A stretch of 64,000 nucleotides of DNA from Siccibacter colletis (GTDB taxonomy: Bacteria > Pseudomonadota > Gammaproteobacteria > Enterobacterales > Enterobacteriaceae): assembly GCF_000696575.1 (NCBI RefSeq), contig NZ_JMSQ01000004.1:124001-188000 (forward strand). The letters run 5' to 3'. The first letter of the stretch is position 1. The number at the start of each line of letters is the position of its first letter. The position numbers and the translations under genes are program-made. This document shows, piece by piece, positions 1 to 10,811 of this stretch. Under the pieces are notes generated by a model that saw only the letters and a program-made list of their open reading frames with translations, was not told the origin of the DNA and ran no database searches.

Positions 1-1
1 C

Positions 2-1528
2 TCGAAAGCCGAGCTGATGGCGGTACTGGCTCACGCCGGTATGACCCGCTCGGTGATCGTCTGTAACGGCTATAAAGACCGCGAGTACATCCGTCTGGCG
101 CTGATCGGCGAGAAGATGGGCCATAAGGTCTATCTGGTTATCGAAAAGATGACTGAAATCGACATCGTGCTGGAAGAGGCCGAGCGCCTGAACGTGATCC
201 CGCGCCTCGGCGTGCGTGCGCGTCTGGCATCCCAGGGCTCCGGCAAATGGCAGTCCTCCGGCGGCGAAAAATCCAAGTTCGGCCTGGCGGCGGTGCAGGT
301 GCTGCAGCTGGTTGAGACGCTGCGTGAAGCGGGCCGTCTCGACAGCCTGCAACTGCTGCACTTCCACCTCGGCTCGCAGATGGCGAACATTCGCGATATC
401 GCCACCGGCGTGCGTGAATCGGCGCGTTTCTACGTTGAGCTGCACAAGCTCGGCGTCAATATCGAATGCTTCGACGTCGGCGGCGGTCTGGGCGTGGACT
501 ATGAAGGCACGCGCTCCCAGTCCGACTGCTCGGTGAACTACGGCCTGAACGAGTACGCGAATAACATTATCTGGGCTATCGGCGATGCCTGTGAAGAGAA
601 CGGCCTGCCGCATCCGACCGTGATCACCGAGTCCGGCCGCGCTGTCACCGCGCACCATACCGTACTGGTCTCGAATATCATCGGCGTGGAGCGTAACGAA
701 TTCACCCAGCCGGAAGCGCCTGCGGAAGATGCAGCGCGCGCGCTGCAGAGCATGTGGGAAACCTGGCAGGAGATGCACGAGCCGGGCAACCGCCGCTCGC
801 TGCGCGAATGGCTGCACGACAGCCAGATGGACCTGCACGACGTGCATATCGGCTACTCTTCCGGCACGTTCAGCCTGCAGGAGCGCGCCTGGGCCGAGCA
901 GCTCTATCTTGGCATGTGCCACGAGGTGCAGAAGCAGCTTGACCCAAGCAACCGCGCGCACCGTCCGATCATCGACGAGCTGCAGGAGCGCATGGCGGAT
1001 AAAGTCTACGTGAACTTCTCGCTGTTCCAGTCCATGCCGGACGCGTGGGGCATCGATCAGCTGTTCCCGGTACTGCCGCTGGAAGGTCTGGACCAGGCAC
1101 CAAAACGTCGCGCCGTGCTGCTCGACATCACCTGTGACTCCGACGGGGCTATCGATCACTACGTAGACGGTGACGGCATTGCTACTACCATGCCGATGCC
1201 GGACTTCGATCCGCAGAATCCGCCGCCGCTGGGCTTCTTCATGGTAGGTGCCTATCAGGAGATCCTCGGCAACATGCACAACCTGTTCGGTGATACCGAA
1301 GCGGTGGACGTGTTTGTCTTCCCGGACGGCAACGTGGAAGTGGAGTTGTCGGACGAAGGGGATACCGTCGCGGATATGCTCCAGTACGTGCAGCTCGACC
1401 CGAACACGCTGCTGACCCACTTCCGCGATCAGGTGAAGCAGACCGATCTCGACGAAGCGCTGCAGCAGCAGTTCCTCGAAGAGTTCGAAGCCGGTCTGTA
1501 CGGCTACACCTATCTGGAAGATGAGTAA
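2..1528 (+). CDS. speA: Biosynthetic arginine decarboxylase, C-terminal part (5' end outside window)
   Basis: This PLP-dependent enzyme converts arginine to agmatine, the first step of the agmatine route to putrescine; SpeB, next downstream, takes the product. The frame is open from base 2, so the gene is cut by the window edge. About 508 residues are visible against 658 in E. coli SpeA, so roughly 150 N-terminal residues, including the PLP lysine, are missing. Visible family landmarks of fold-III decarboxylases are HFHLGSQ, the glycine-rich [13 protein letters not shown], the ITESGRA segment and the CDSDG motif carrying the catalytic cysteine near the C-terminus. The first in-frame ATG in the window is at 17 but is not the start. 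It is followed by a terminator and then speB, the standard enterobacterial order. Confidence 0.97.
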   Translation, partial: SKAELMAVLAHAGMTRSVIVCNGYKDREYIRLALIGEKMGHKVYLVIEKMTEIDIVLEEAERLNVIPRLGVRARLASQGSGKWQSSGGEKSKFGLAAVQVLQLVETLREAGRLDSLQLLHFHLGSQMANIRDIATGVRESARFYVELHKLGVNIECFDVGGGLGVDYEGTRSQSDCSVNYGLNEYANNIIWAIGDACEENGLPHPTVITESGRAVTAHHTVLVSNIIGVERNEFTQPEAPAEDAARALQSMWETWQEMHEPGNRRSLREWLHDSQMDLHDVHIGYSSGTFSLQERAWAEQLYLGMCHEVQKQLDPSNRAHRPIIDELQERMADKVYVNFSLFQSMPDAWGIDQLFPVLPLEGLDQAPKRRAVLLDITCDSDGAIDHYVDGDGIATTMPMPDFDPQNPPPLGFFMVGAYQEILGNMHNLFGDTEAVDVFVFPDGNVEVELSDEGDTVADMLQYVQLDPNTLLTHFRDQVKQTDLDEALQQQFLEEFEAGLYGYTYLEDE

Positions 1529-1674
1529 GGACTGAAGGGCGATGTTTGCGGAGCGTAATGCCGCAAATGCCGCCCCATGCCGGGCAGGTTCTGTAGTGCT
1601 GAACATGACTATTACAGGCTTGAACCCGGCTGAAAATACGGCGATAATTCGCGCCAACATGCTGTACACGAATC

Positions 1675-1718
1675 AATCCCTTCCTCGTCGGGCCAACGAC
1701 GCGGAGGGGATTTTTTTT
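1675..1718 (+). terminator. Intrinsic terminator between speA and speB
   Basis: A long imperfect hairpin (left arm AATCCCTTCCTCGTCG, right arm CGACGCGGAGGGGATT) is followed by eight T. It ends the speA transcript. The T-run stops only 29 bases before the speB ATG, so speB needs readthrough or a promoter overlapping this element. Confidence 0.8.
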
Positions 1719-1747
1719 ACATCTTTTTCTGACGAGAGGTTTCGCTC

Positions 1748-2668
1748 ATGAGCACCTTAGGCCATCAGTACGATAACTCCCTGGTATCTAACGCCTTCGG
1801 TTTTTTGCGTTTGCCACTGAATTTCCAGCCGTACGAATCTGACGCTGACTGGGTCATCACCGGCGTTCCGTTTGATATGGCGACCTCCGGTCGCGCCGGT
1901 GGCCGTCACGGTCCGGCGGCGATTCGCCAGGTGTCTACCAACCTCGCATGGGAAGGCAACCGCTTCCCGTGGGATTTCGACATGCGCAAACGCCTGAACG
2001 TGGTGGACTGCGGCGATCTGGTGTACAGCTTCGGCGACGCGCGTGAAATGAGCGAAAGGCTGCAGGCCCACGCGGAAAAACTGCTGGCGTCCGGGAAGCG
2101 CATGCTCTCCTTCGGCGGCGACCACTTCGTTACGCTGCCGCTGCTGCGCGCCCACGCGAAGCACTTTGGTAAGATGGCGCTGGTGCACTTTGATGCCCAC
2201 ACCGACACCTATTCCAACGGCTGCGAGTTTGACCACGGCACCATGTTCTACACCGCGCCGAAAGAAGGCCTGATCGATCCGAACCATTCGGTGCAGATCG
2301 GTATTCGTACCGAGTTCGATAAAGACAATGGCTTCACCGTGCTGGATGCGGCGCAGGTTAACGACCGCACCGTGGATGACATCCTGGCCCAGGTTAAACA
2401 GATTGTTGGCGATATGCCGGTGTATCTGACCTTCGATATCGACTGCCTGGATCCGGCATTTGCACCGGGTACTGGTACGCCGGTTATCGGTGGCCTGACC
2501 TCCGATCGGGCGCTGAAGCTGGTGCGCGGCCTGAAGGATCTCAACATCGTTGGTATGGATCTGGTAGAAGTCGCGCCGGCTTATGACCAGTCTGAAATCA
2601 CCGCCCTGGCGGCGGCGACGCTGGCGCTGGAAATGCTGTACATCCAGGCGGCGAAGAAAGGCGAATAA
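1748..2668 (+). CDS. speB: Agmatinase
   Basis: SpeB hydrolyses agmatine to putrescine and urea in the cytoplasm, completing the pathway begun by SpeA. The 306-residue product equals the E. coli length. Ureohydrolase metal-binding motifs are intact: GGDH at 123-126, DAHTD at 149-153 and DIDCLDP at 230-236, which together supply the His and Asp ligands of the binuclear Mn centre. The ATG at 1748 follows a GAGAGG Shine-Dalgarno sequence. The gene is convergent with loiP and shares a bidirectional terminator with it. Nothing looks damaged. Confidence 0.97.
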   Translation: MSTLGHQYDNSLVSNAFGFLRLPLNFQPYESDADWVITGVPFDMATSGRAGGRHGPAAIRQVSTNLAWEGNRFPWDFDMRKRLNVVDCGDLVYSFGDAREMSERLQAHAEKLLASGKRMLSFGGDHFVTLPLLRAHAKHFGKMALVHFDAHTDTYSNGCEFDHGTMFYTAPKEGLIDPNHSVQIGIRTEFDKDNGFTVLDAAQVNDRTVDDILAQVKQIVGDMPVYLTFDIDCLDPAFAPGTGTPVIGGLTSDRALKLVRGLKDLNIVGMDLVEVAPAYDQSEITALAAATLALEMLYIQAAKKGE

Positions 2669-2720
2669 ACGCGGGTGAGAGAGAAGAGGGCGATAGCGCA
2701 CTTCTGCTCCACCACGTAAT

Positions 2721-2752
2721 AAAGAAGGCTCCCGCGGGAGCCTTCTTTTTTT
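2721..2752. terminator. Bidirectional intrinsic terminator, speB/loiP
   Basis: A perfect stem (AAGAAGGCTCCC / GGGAGCCTTCTT) is flanked by A on the left and a T-run on the right. It lies between convergent speB and loiP and can serve both strands. Confidence 0.9.
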
Positions 2753-2757
2753 GCGAA

Positions 2758-3531
2758 TTACTGCGCCGCTGGCGGCGTCAGCCCGTCGGCTTTCATGCGC
2801 TCGCGAATGTGCTGGGCGCGCGCGTCTGACGCCGGGTGATCGTCAAACATTGAGCTTTGACGACCCGCTTCCTGCTTCGCCAGTTTCTCGAAGCTGGTCA
2901 CCAGACCTGACGGATTGATGTTGCGCTTGCGCAACAGATCGTAGGAATAGTCATCCGCTTCGGCTTCCTGACGCTGGGAGAACTGCGCGTTCACCAGTTT
3001 CTCGCCGAGTTCACCAAGCTGTGACTGGGAAAGGTTACCCAGCACGCCGCCCGCAGAGGCTGCCGCTACGCGAATGGCGTTGGTGCCAAGCGCAACCTGC
3101 ATGCCGCGCTTCACGTGGCCGAGCGCAACGTGGCCCATTTCGTGGCCGATAACCGCTTCCACTTCGTTGTCGGTCATCATGTCCATCAGCCCGGAATAGA
3201 CGCGTATACAGCCGTTTGCCATGGCGAAGGCGTTGACGTCTTTGGTCACGTACACCTTGTAGTTCACCGGCTGGCCATTGATGTTGTCGCCCAGCGCGGC
3301 GGCAATTTTATTCAGCCGCTGCGTGTAGTTGCTGCTGGCCGGCGCAAGTGTCGCCTTGCTGTCCTGCTCTTTACAGGCTTCATCGCTCAGGGTTTTTACC
3401 TGCGCATCGCTGAGCGAATAAGCCTGATAAGCTTCCGCGCCAGAGGAGAGCAGGCCGTTGGAGTCCATATTCTGACAGCCTGTCAGCAGGGCAGCCGTAC
3501 CGAGGCTGAGTAAAATGGCACGCATTTTCAT
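2758..3531 (-). CDS. loiP: M48-family metalloprotease lipoprotein LoiP
   Basis: LoiP is a zinc metalloprotease anchored in the outer membrane; in E. coli it is induced at low osmolarity and works with BepA. I chose the ATG at 3531, giving 257 residues. From there a lipoprotein signal runs to LLTGC (Cys19), and the sequence lines up with E. coli LoiP (252 aa). The open frame extends a further 86 codons upstream into the tktA promoter region, but that stretch has no signal-peptide logic. The zinc motif HEMGH is at 130-134, with the third ligand expected in QEAEAD near residue 190. The gene is divergent from tktA and convergent with speB. Confidence 0.93.
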   Translation of the reverse strand: MKMRAILLSLGTAALLTGCQNMDSNGLLSSGAEAYQAYSLSDAQVKTLSDEACKEQDSKATLAPASSNYTQRLNKIAAALGDNINGQPVNYKVYVTKDVNAFAMANGCIRVYSGLMDMMTDNEVEAVIGHEMGHVALGHVKRGMQVALGTNAIRVAAASAGGVLGNLSQSQLGELGEKLVNAQFSQRQEAEADDYSYDLLRKRNINPSGLVTSFEKLAKQEAGRQSSMFDDHPASDARAQHIRERMKADGLTPPAAQ

Positions 3532-3809
3532 GGAGGTAGCTTCCGCAATTAATTGACGACAATAACATTTTGCAGCCGACTGAGCCGCGCGTGGGGCTAA
3601 GTATAAAGAAGATAACGAGCCGCAGGCGAGAGACTTGCGCAACCTGCGAGCACGATCCAGAGATTTCTTACGCGGCGCAAGGATGCTCCATGTACATGAC
3701 TTGCCGCTTGGGTTACATTGATGGCACTTTTTTTCGGGCGTAGCCCATAACGCGTAGTCGTCAAGTCGATAATCAGACGTGGCCTTCAACTATCCGATCT
3801 GGAGTCAAA

Positions 3810-5801
3810 ATGTCCTCTCGTAAAGAGCTTGCCAATGCTATTCGTGCGCTCAGCATGGACGCCGTACAGAAAGCTAAATCCGGTCACCCGGGTGCCCCGA
3901 TGGGCATGGCAGACATCGCCGAAGTTCTGTGGCGTGATTTTCTGAACCACAACCCGCAGAACCCGTCCTGGGCTGACCGCGACCGTTTTGTACTTTCTAA
4001 CGGCCACGGCTCAATGCTGATTTACAGCCTGCTGCACCTCACCGGTTACGATCTGCCGATTGAAGAGCTGAAAAACTTCCGTCAGCTGCATTCGAAAACG
4101 CCGGGTCACCCGGAAGTGGGTTACACCGCGGGTGTTGAAACCACCACCGGGCCGCTGGGTCAGGGCATCGCTAATGCGGTGGGCATGGCGATTGCGGAAC
4201 GCACAATGGCGGCGCAGTTCAACCGTCCGGGTCATGAGATTGTCGACCACCACACCTACACCTTCCTCGGCGATGGCTGCATGATGGAGGGCATCTCCCA
4301 TGAAGTGTGCTCTCTGGCCGGTACCCTGGGCCTCGGCAAGCTGGTGGCGTTCTACGACGACAACGGCATCTCCATCGACGGTCACATTGAAGGCTGGTTC
4401 ACTGACGACACCGCAAAACGTTTCGAAGCCTACGGCTGGCACGTGGTGCGTGGCGTAGACGGTCACGATGCCGACGCCATCAAACGCGCCATTGAAGAAG
4501 CGAAGTCCGTTTCCGATAAGCCGTCCCTGCTGATGTGCAAAACCATCATCGGCTTCGGATCCCCGAACAAAGCGGGCACCCACGACTCTCACGGCGCGCC
4601 GCTGGGCGAGGCGGAAGTTGCCGCTACGCGTGAACAGCTGGGCTGGAAACACGAACCGTTCGTGATCCCGCAGGACATCTATGCGCAGTGGGATGCGAAA
4701 GAAGCAGGCCAGGCGAAAGAAGCCGCGTGGAATGAGAAATTCGCTGCCTACGCCAAAGCCTTCCCGCAGGAAGCCGCGGAATTCACCCGTCGTATGAAGG
4801 GTGAAATGCCGGCGGAGTTCGCGGAGAAAGCGCAGGCGTTCATTACGAATCTGCAGGCAAACCCGGCGAAAATCGCCAGCCGTAAAGCCTCTCAGAACGC
4901 GATCGAAGCGTTTGGCAAGCTGCTGCCGGAGTTCCTCGGCGGATCTGCGGACCTGGCACCTTCCAACCTGACTATCTGGTCTGGTTCGAAAGCCATCAAC
5001 GAAGACGCGGCCGGGAACTACATCCACTACGGCGTGCGTGAATTCGGTATGACCGCTATCGCCAACGGTATTGCACTGCACGGCGGTTTCCTGCCGTACA
5101 CTTCTACCTTCCTGATGTTCGTGGAATATGCCCGTAACGCGGTGCGTATGGCTGCGCTGATGAAGCAGCGTCAGGTGATGGTCTATACCCACGACTCTAT
5201 CGGTCTGGGTGAAGATGGCCCGACGCACCAGCCGGTAGAACAACTTGCCGCGCTGCGCGTAACCCCGAACATGAGCACATGGCGTCCGTGTGACCAGGTT
5301 GAATCTGCAGTGGCGTGGAAATACGCGGTCGAGCGTCACGATGGCCCAACAGCGCTGATCTTCTCTCGCCAGAACCTGGCGCAGCAGGATCGTACCGAGC
5401 AGCAACTGGCGGATATCGCGCGCGGCGCGTACATCCTGAAAGATTGCGACGGTCAGCCGCAGGTGATCTTCATCGCTACCGGTTCTGAAGTTGAGCTGGC
5501 AGTGGCTGCCTGGGACAAACTCGCTGCCGAAGGCATCAAGTCGCGCGTGGTTTCCATGCCGTCTACCGATGCATTCGACAAGCAGGATGCCGCTTACCGC
5601 GAGGCCGTACTGCCGAAAGCCGTCAGCGCACGCGTGGCTATCGAAGCCGGCATCGCCGATTACTGGTTTAAGTACACCGGCCTGAATGGCGCTATCGTTG
5701 GCATGACCACCTTCGGTGAGTCTGCACCGGCTGAGCTGCTGTTCGAAGAATTTGGTTTCACCGTCGATAACGTGGTGAGCAAGGCGAAAGCGCTGCTCTA
5801 A
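3810..5801 (+). CDS. tktA: Transketolase 1
   Basis: This thiamine-diphosphate enzyme moves two-carbon ketol units between sugar phosphates in the non-oxidative pentose phosphate pathway, linking it to glycolysis and to erythrose-4-phosphate supply. The 663-residue product matches the family length. Visible residues include His26 in SGHPG, His66 in SNGHG, the ThDP/Mg motif starting GDG at 154 and ending in DDNGIS, and the catalytic glutamate in VREFGM. The ATG follows a GGAG ribosome site. It is transcribed alone, away from loiP, and ends in a strong terminator. In E. coli K-12 several genes separate tktA from epd; here they are neighbours. Confidence 0.97.
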   Translation: MSSRKELANAIRALSMDAVQKAKSGHPGAPMGMADIAEVLWRDFLNHNPQNPSWADRDRFVLSNGHGSMLIYSLLHLTGYDLPIEELKNFRQLHSKTPGHPEVGYTAGVETTTGPLGQGIANAVGMAIAERTMAAQFNRPGHEIVDHHTYTFLGDGCMMEGISHEVCSLAGTLGLGKLVAFYDDNGISIDGHIEGWFTDDTAKRFEAYGWHVVRGVDGHDADAIKRAIEEAKSVSDKPSLLMCKTIIGFGSPNKAGTHDSHGAPLGEAEVAATREQLGWKHEPFVIPQDIYAQWDAKEAGQAKEAAWNEKFAAYAKAFPQEAAEFTRRMKGEMPAEFAEKAQAFITNLQANPAKIASRKASQNAIEAFGKLLPEFLGGSADLAPSNLTIWSGSKAINEDAAGNYIHYGVREFGMTAIANGIALHGGFLPYTSTFLMFVEYARNAVRMAALMKQRQVMVYTHDSIGLGEDGPTHQPVEQLAALRVTPNMSTWRPCDQVESAVAWKYAVERHDGPTALIFSRQNLAQQDRTEQQLADIARGAYILKDCDGQPQVIFIATGSEVELAVAAWDKLAAEGIKSRVVSMPSTDAFDKQDAAYREAVLPKAVSARVAIEAGIADYWFKYTGLNGAIVGMTTFGESAPAELLFEEFGFTVDNVVSKAKALL

Positions 5802-5813
5802 TCACGTCACTGA

Positions 5814-5842
5814 AACGGGTCGCTCAGGCGGCCCGTTTTTTT
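5814..5842 (+). terminator. Intrinsic terminator after tktA
   Basis: GC-rich stem with arms AACGGGTC and GGCCCGTT, followed by a T-run, just past the tktA stop. Confidence 0.85.
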
Positions 5843-6125
5843 ATCCGGTTCTTTCCTGCCTTGCTTTTTTATTCATCTTTCCCGTGTAATTTCCTGCAAT
5901 TATTCCAGTAAAAATGTGACCTGCGTCATGAAGCTGCGCTCATCAGGCGGTGGCAACGTTTCTTTTATTCCACGCTTCGCTTATGCTAGCTGAAGCGTTT
6001 CAGTTGAACATTTGTTCGATAACTGACCGGACAGCGAGAGTTTGTGACGGGCGAGGTTTCCCTCCGCCAGAGGCTGCATTACTCTGTTTGCCACTGGCGA
6101 AATGGGTACATCTTGCAGGAGTAAT
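5843..6125 (+). promoter_or_regulatory. epd upstream control region
   Basis: There is no gene in this 283-base spacer. It holds a CRP-like site at 5915-5930, a -10-like hexamer TATGCT at 5982-5987, and the leader of epd ending in a CAGGAG ribosome site. The frames that open across it have no recognisable product. Confidence 0.6.
5915..5930 (+). promoter_or_regulatory. Probable CRP site of the epd promoter
   Basis: TGTGA-N6-TCATG matches 9 of 10 core positions of the CRP consensus TGTGA-N6-TCACA. Its centre is about 70 bases upstream of the start expected from TATGCT at 5982, a usual class I spacing. CRP control of the epd (gapB) promoter is known in E. coli; its conservation here is inferred. 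Confidence 0.55.
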
Positions 6126-7145
6126 ATGACGATACGCGTGGCGATAAATGGCTTCGGTCGCATCGGACGTAACGTGGTTCGGGCTCTGTACGAGACCGGA
6201 CGACGGGCGGAGATCACCGTGGTGGCAATCAATGAGCTGGCAGATGCTGCGGGCATGGCGCACTTGTTGAAATATGACACCACTCACGGACGTTTCGCCT
6301 GGGATGTACGCCAGGAGCGCGAGCAGCTGTGGATTGGCGACGATATCATTCGTTTGCTTCACGAACCTGAGATCGAAAACCTGCCGTGGCGTGAACTTGG
6401 TGTTGACGTGGTGCTCGATTGTACCGGCGTCTACGGTAGCCGCGCCGATGGGGTGGCGCATTCTGAAGCTGGCGCGAAGAAGGTGCTGTTTTCACATCCG
6501 GGCGGCAACGATCTTGATGCCACGGTGGTATATGGTGTGAACCACGACGAACTGCGGCCAGAACATCGCATCGTCTCTAACGCTTCCTGTACCACCAACT
6601 GCATCATCCCCATTATCAAACTGCTCGACGATGCGTTCGGCATTGACTCAGGTACGGTAACTACCATCCATTCTGCCATGAACGATCAGCAGGTTATCGA
6701 CTCCTGGCACCCGGATCTTCGTCGTACCCGCGCCGCGAGCCAGTCGATTATTCCGGTCGATACCCGTCTTGCAGCGGGTATAACTCGTATTTTTCCGAAA
6801 TTTAATGACCGATTTGAAGCAATTGCGGTGCGCGTACCCACCATTAACGTGACGGCGATTGACCTGAGCGTCACCGTGAAGAATTCAGTAAAAGCCAGTG
6901 ATGTCAACCAGTTGCTGCAAAAAGCGGCGCTGGATACATTTCATGGTATAGTTGACTATACGGAATTACCGTTGGTCTCAACAGATTTTAACCACGATCC
7001 GCACAGTGCCATTGTGGACGGCACGCAGACGCGGGTTAGTGGAGCGCACCTGATTAAAACGCTAGTCTGGTGCGATAACGAATGGGGCTTTGCGAATCGT
7101 ATGCTCGACACAACGTTAGCAATGGCCGCTCAAGGTTTCAGGTAG
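6126..7145 (+). CDS. epd: D-erythrose-4-phosphate dehydrogenase
   Basis: Epd oxidises erythrose-4-phosphate to 4-phosphoerythronate with NAD+, the first step of pyridoxal-5'-phosphate synthesis. It is a GAPDH paralogue. The ATG at 6126 has GGAG just upstream and gives 339 residues, the E. coli length; an ATG eight codons earlier has no ribosome site. The Rossmann motif GFGRIG is at 9-14 and the catalytic cysteine is Cys155 in SNASCTTNC. It heads the epd-pgk-fbaA cluster; pgk starts 48 bases after its stop. Confidence 0.95.
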   Translation: MTIRVAINGFGRIGRNVVRALYETGRRAEITVVAINELADAAGMAHLLKYDTTHGRFAWDVRQEREQLWIGDDIIRLLHEPEIENLPWRELGVDVVLDCTGVYGSRADGVAHSEAGAKKVLFSHPGGNDLDATVVYGVNHDELRPEHRIVSNASCTTNCIIPIIKLLDDAFGIDSGTVTTIHSAMNDQQVIDSWHPDLRRTRAASQSIIPVDTRLAAGITRIFPKFNDRFEAIAVRVPTINVTAIDLSVTVKNSVKASDVNQLLQKAALDTFHGIVDYTELPLVSTDFNHDPHSAIVDGTQTRVSGAHLIKTLVWCDNEWGFANRMLDTTLAMAAQGFR

Positions 7146-7193
7146 GACGCGGGTTGCGTCTGCAAAACTTTAGAATCAACGAGAGGATTCACC

Positions 7194-8357
7194 ATGTCTG
7201 TAATTAAGATGACCGATCTGGATCTGGCTGGTAAACGCGTTCTGATCCGTGCTGATCTGAACGTGCCGGTTAAAGATGGAAAAGTAACGTCTGACGCTCG
7301 TATCCGCGCCTCGCTGCCGACCATCGAGCTGGCCCTGAAACAGGGTGCGAAAGTGATGGTAACGTCCCACCTCGGCCGTCCGACCGAAGGTGAATACAAC
7401 GAAGAATTCTCTCTGTTGCCGGTAGTTAACTATTTGAAAGACAAAATCTCCAGCCCGGTTCGTCTGGCAAAAGATTACCTCGACGGCGTTGAAGTCGCAG
7501 AAGGTGAACTGGTTGTGCTGGAAAACGTTCGCTTCAACAAAGGCGAAAAGAAAGACGACGAAACCCTGTCTAAAAAATATGCCGCGCTGTGCGACGTATT
7601 CGTAATGGACGCGTTCGGCACCGCGCACCGCGCTCAGGCATCTACTCACGGCGTGGGCAAATTTGCAGATATCGCCTGTGCAGGCCCGCTGCTGGCAGAA
7701 GAGCTGGACGCGCTGGGTAAAGCGCTGAAAGAGCCGGCACGTCCGATGGTTGCCATCGTGGGCGGTTCTAAAGTTTCCACTAAACTGACCGTGCTGGACT
7801 CCCTGTCCAAAATCGCTGACCAGCTGATCGTCGGCGGCGGCATCGCCAACACCTTCGTGGCGGCTCAGGGCCACAACGTGGGTAAATCCCTGTACGAAGC
7901 GGATCTGGTTGAAGAAGCGAAGCGCCTGTTGACTACCTGTGATATCCCGGTGCCGACCGACGTGCGTGTTGCAACCGAGTTCTCTGAAACCGCGACGGCA
8001 ACCCTGAAATCTGTCTCCGAAATTAAAGATGAAGAGCAGATTCTGGATATGGGCGATGTGTCCGCTGAGAAACTGGCTGAAATCCTGAAGAATGCCAAAA
8101 CCATTCTCTGGAACGGCCCGGTTGGCGTGTTCGAATTCCCGAACTTCCGTAAAGGCACCGAAATCGTTGCCCGCGCTATCGCAGACAGCGAAGCCTTCTC
8201 TATCGCTGGCGGCGGCGACACGCTGGCCGCAATCGATCTGTTCGGCATTCAGGACAAGATCTCCTACATCTCCACCGGTGGCGGCGCGTTCCTCGAATTT
8301 GTGGAAGGCAAAGTTCTGCCGGCGGTTGCGATGCTCGAAGAGCGCGCTAAGCAGTAA
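7194..8357 (+). CDS. pgk: Phosphoglycerate kinase
   Basis: Pgk transfers the acyl phosphate of 1,3-bisphosphoglycerate to ADP in glycolysis. The 387-residue product has the bacterial Pgk length and both lobes: the basic substrate-binding N-terminal segment [17 protein letters not shown], and the C-terminal nucleotide-binding GGGDTLAA. The start has a good GAGAGG ribosome site. It sits between epd and fbaA in the same direction, an order conserved across enterobacteria. A hairpin 5 bases past the stop may partly uncouple it from fbaA. Confidence 0.97.
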   Translation: MSVIKMTDLDLAGKRVLIRADLNVPVKDGKVTSDARIRASLPTIELALKQGAKVMVTSHLGRPTEGEYNEEFSLLPVVNYLKDKISSPVRLAKDYLDGVEVAEGELVVLENVRFNKGEKKDDETLSKKYAALCDVFVMDAFGTAHRAQASTHGVGKFADIACAGPLLAEELDALGKALKEPARPMVAIVGGSKVSTKLTVLDSLSKIADQLIVGGGIANTFVAAQGHNVGKSLYEADLVEEAKRLLTTCDIPVPTDVRVATEFSETATATLKSVSEIKDEEQILDMGDVSAEKLAEILKNAKTILWNGPVGVFEFPNFRKGTEIVARAIADSEAFSIAGGGDTLAAIDLFGIQDKISYISTGGGAFLEFVEGKVLPAVAMLEERAKQ

Positions 8358-8362
8358 TCCTT

Positions 8363-8392
8363 CATCAGGCGAGGCGACTCGCCTGATGTTTA
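8363..8392 (+). terminator. Hairpin between pgk and fbaA (weak terminator or processing site)
   Basis: Perfect 10-bp stem CATCAGGCGA / TCGCCTGATG with a six-base loop, followed only by TTTA, so any termination should be partial. It could instead protect the pgk mRNA end. Confidence 0.5.
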
Positions 8393-8517
8393 CACCTTTT
8401 CCACCCTATGGGTTTCGGATTGCAGGCACACCAGCGACGCTCGTTACAGCGCGACATTGATGCGGCTTCAACACGAAACACAACGGGTATAACGGCCGAA
8501 GATACAGGACAACGAAT

Positions 8518-9597
8518 ATGTCTAAAATTTTTGATTTCGTAAAACCTGGCGTGATCACTGGTGATGACGTTCAGAAAGTATTCCAGGTAGCTAAAGAAAA
8601 CAATTTCGCACTGCCGGCAGTTAACTGCGTGGGCACTGACTCCATCAACGCCGTTCTGGAAACCGCAGCGAAAGTAAAAGCGCCGGTTATCGTACAGTTC
8701 TCTAACGGTGGCGCGGCGTTCATCGCCGGTAAAGGCATTAAAACTGACGTTCCTCAGGGTGCTGCAATCCTGGGCGCTATCTCCGGTGCGCATCACGTTC
8801 ACCAGATGGCTGAACACTACGGTGTTCCGGTTATTCTGCATACTGACCACTGCGCCAAGAAACTGCTGCCGTGGATCGATGGTCTGCTGGACGCGGGCGA
8901 GAAGCACTTCGCTGCAACCGGTAAGCCGCTGTTCTCTTCCCACATGATCGACCTGTCTGAAGAGTCTCTGGAAGAGAACATCGAGATCTGCTCTAAGTAC
9001 CTGGAGCGTATGTCCAAAATGGGCATGACCCTGGAAATCGAACTGGGTTGCACCGGTGGTGAAGAAGACGGCGTGGACAACAGCCATATGGACGCGTCTG
9101 CACTTTACACCCAGCCGGAAGACGTTGATTACGCGTACACCAAACTGAACGCTATCAGCCCGCGTTTCACCATCGCGGCGTCCTTCGGTAACGTACACGG
9201 CGTTTACAAGCCGGGTAACGTAAAACTGACCCCGACCATCCTGCGTGATTCTCAGGAATACGTTTCTAAGAAACACAACCTGCCGCACAACAGCCTGAAC
9301 TTCGTGTTCCACGGCGGTTCCGGTTCTTCTGCGCAGGAAATCAAAGACTCCGTAAGCTACGGCGTGATCAAAATGAACATCGATACCGACACCCAGTGGG
9401 CAACCTGGGAAGGTATTCTGAAGTACTACAAAGAGAACGAAGCTTACCTGCAGGCTCAGCTGGGCAACCCGAAAGGCGAAGACCAGCCGAACAAGAAGTA
9501 CTACGATCCGCGCGTATGGCTGCGTGCCGCGCAGGCCAGCATGGTGGTTCGTCTGGAGCAGGCATTCAAAGAGCTGAACGCGGTAGACGTACTGTAA
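8518..9597 (+). CDS. fbaA: Class II fructose-bisphosphate aldolase
   Basis: FbaA is the zinc-dependent aldolase that splits fructose-1,6-bisphosphate into the two triose phosphates. The product is 359 residues, as in E. coli. Zinc and active-site segments are present: HTDHCAK, EIELGCTGGEEDG, the VHGVYKPGN segment and the phosphate-binding FHGGSGS. It has the strongly biased codon use of a highly expressed gene. It is the last gene of the epd-pgk-fbaA cluster and is closed by a strong terminator. The 160-base gap to pgk is large enough to hold its own promoter. Confidence 0.98.
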   Translation: MSKIFDFVKPGVITGDDVQKVFQVAKENNFALPAVNCVGTDSINAVLETAAKVKAPVIVQFSNGGAAFIAGKGIKTDVPQGAAILGAISGAHHVHQMAEHYGVPVILHTDHCAKKLLPWIDGLLDAGEKHFAATGKPLFSSHMIDLSEESLEENIEICSKYLERMSKMGMTLEIELGCTGGEEDGVDNSHMDASALYTQPEDVDYAYTKLNAISPRFTIAASFGNVHGVYKPGNVKLTPTILRDSQEYVSKKHNLPHNSLNFVFHGGSGSSAQEIKDSVSYGVIKMNIDTDTQWATWEGILKYYKENEAYLQAQLGNPKGEDQPNKKYYDPRVWLRAAQASMVVRLEQAFKELNAVDVL

Positions 9598-9618
9598 TCT
9601 GCTTTCTGTCCTGACGTT

Positions 9619-9644
9619 AAGGCCCGCATTCGCGGGCCTTTTTT
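9619..9644 (+). terminator. Intrinsic terminator after fbaA
   Basis: Perfect stem AAGGCCCGC / GCGGGCCTT with an ATTC loop and a T-run. Confidence 0.92.
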
Positions 9645-9785
9645 ATTTGCTCACGCTCTGTAACAGCTAATCCCGCCATTGGTTTGGCAAACTCCACGCT
9701 TTTTGTTTACCCTTTAAATACCTGCACATACCGCGCCTGGCGCGGATATTTTTTGCCCACAAGGGCCAGTTTGAAGGAACAGTAA

Positions 9786-10670
9786 ATGGATGATTTGAAC
9801 GTGGTAGACAGCATCAATAACGCCGGTGGTTGGCTGGTGAGGAATCAGGCGCTGCTGCTGAGCTACGCGGTTAACATCGTGGCCGCCATCGCCATCATCA
9901 TCATCGGGATGATTATCGCCCGGGCCGTGGCTAACGGCGTTAACCGTGTGATGCGTGCACGGCACATTGATGCTACGGTCGCAGACTTCCTGTCGGCACT
10001 GGTGCGCTACGGTATCATCGCTTTTACGCTGATTGCCGCCCTGGGTCGCGTCGGCGTGCAGACAGCGTCCGTGATCGCCGTGCTGGGTGCCGCCGGTCTG
10101 GCCATCGGTCTGGCGCTGCAGGGCTCGCTCTCAAACCTGGCTGCCGGCGTGCTGCTGGTCACCTTCCGCCCGTTCCGTGCCGGTGAGTATGTCGATCTTG
10201 GCGGCGTAGCCGGTACGGTGCTTAATGTGCAGATCTTCTCCACCACTTTACGCACCGTGGACGCACGTATCGTGGTGATCCCGAACGGGAAAATTATCGC
10301 CAACAACATCATCAACTTTTCGCGCGAGCAGGTGCGCCGCAACGAATTTATTATCGGGGTGTCTTACGAAGCAGATATCGATCAGGTGAAGCAGATCCTG
10401 ACCGAAATTATCGAGTCTGACGAACGCATTCTTAAAGATCGTGAAATGACGGTGCGTCTGAACGAACTGGGCGCCTCTTCGGTAAACTTTGTGATCCGCG
10501 TCTGGAGCAACAGTAGTGATTTACAGGCAGTTTACTGGGACGTACTGGAGCGCATTAAGAAGGCATTCGACGCCAACGGTATCAGCATCCCGTATCCGCA
10601 GATGGACGTTAATTTTAAACGCGTTAAGGCACCGCAGGACGACGCCGAACATACGCCGGTTAACCATTAA
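9786..10670 (+). CDS. mscS: Small-conductance mechanosensitive channel MscS
   Basis: MscS is a homoheptameric inner-membrane channel that opens under membrane tension to release solutes on hypo-osmotic shock. The product is 294 residues (E. coli 286, the difference lying at the C-terminal tail). It has three transmembrane segments at about 28-55, 68-90 and 95-125. The third is the glycine/alanine-rich pore helix ([15 protein letters not shown]). The beta domain follows ([24 protein letters not shown]), then the alpha/beta vestibule. It is monocistronic between two terminators. Confidence 0.95.
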   Translation: MDDLNVVDSINNAGGWLVRNQALLLSYAVNIVAAIAIIIIGMIIARAVANGVNRVMRARHIDATVADFLSALVRYGIIAFTLIAALGRVGVQTASVIAVLGAAGLAIGLALQGSLSNLAAGVLLVTFRPFRAGEYVDLGGVAGTVLNVQIFSTTLRTVDARIVVIPNGKIIANNIINFSREQVRRNEFIIGVSYEADIDQVKQILTEIIESDERILKDREMTVRLNELGASSVNFVIRVWSNSSDLQAVYWDVLERIKKAFDANGISIPYPQMDVNFKRVKAPQDDAEHTPVNH

Positions 10671-10678
10671 TTACGCAG

Positions 10679-10702
10679 AGCCGACATCGCGTCGGCTTTT
10701 TT
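10679..10702 (+). terminator. Intrinsic terminator after mscS
   Basis: Stem AGCCGAC / GTCGGCT with an ATCGC loop and a T-run nine bases past the stop. Confidence 0.88.
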
Positions 10703-10772
10703 ATAACTCTTATTATTAGCAATACTGATTAATGATTAAAATTATCAATTTCCGCTAATAACCTTACGGCGT

Positions 10773-10778
10773 TATAGT
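10773..10778 (+). promoter_or_regulatory. Likely -10 element of argO
   Basis: TATAGT lies 33 bases before the chosen argO start with no good -35 at the right distance. That is typical of an activator-dependent promoter. ArgP, encoded 1.5 kb away, activates argO in E. coli. The assignment is by eye. Confidence 0.4.
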
Positions 10779-10811
10779 CTGCTCCAGTTTTCCTTATTCA
10801 GAGTATTGGCT

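Noticed and set aside
1542..1751. 69-codon frame between speA and speB
   Set aside because: It runs through the terminator hairpin and overlaps the speB ribosome site; composition is not coding-like.
3532..3789. N-terminal extension of loiP
   Set aside because: The additional 86 codons precede a perfect lipoprotein signal peptide and overlap the divergent tktA promoter region.
4011..5405. 464-codon minus-strand frame opposite tktA
   Set aside because: Arg/Val/Phe-rich shadow of tktA without a ribosome site or family features.
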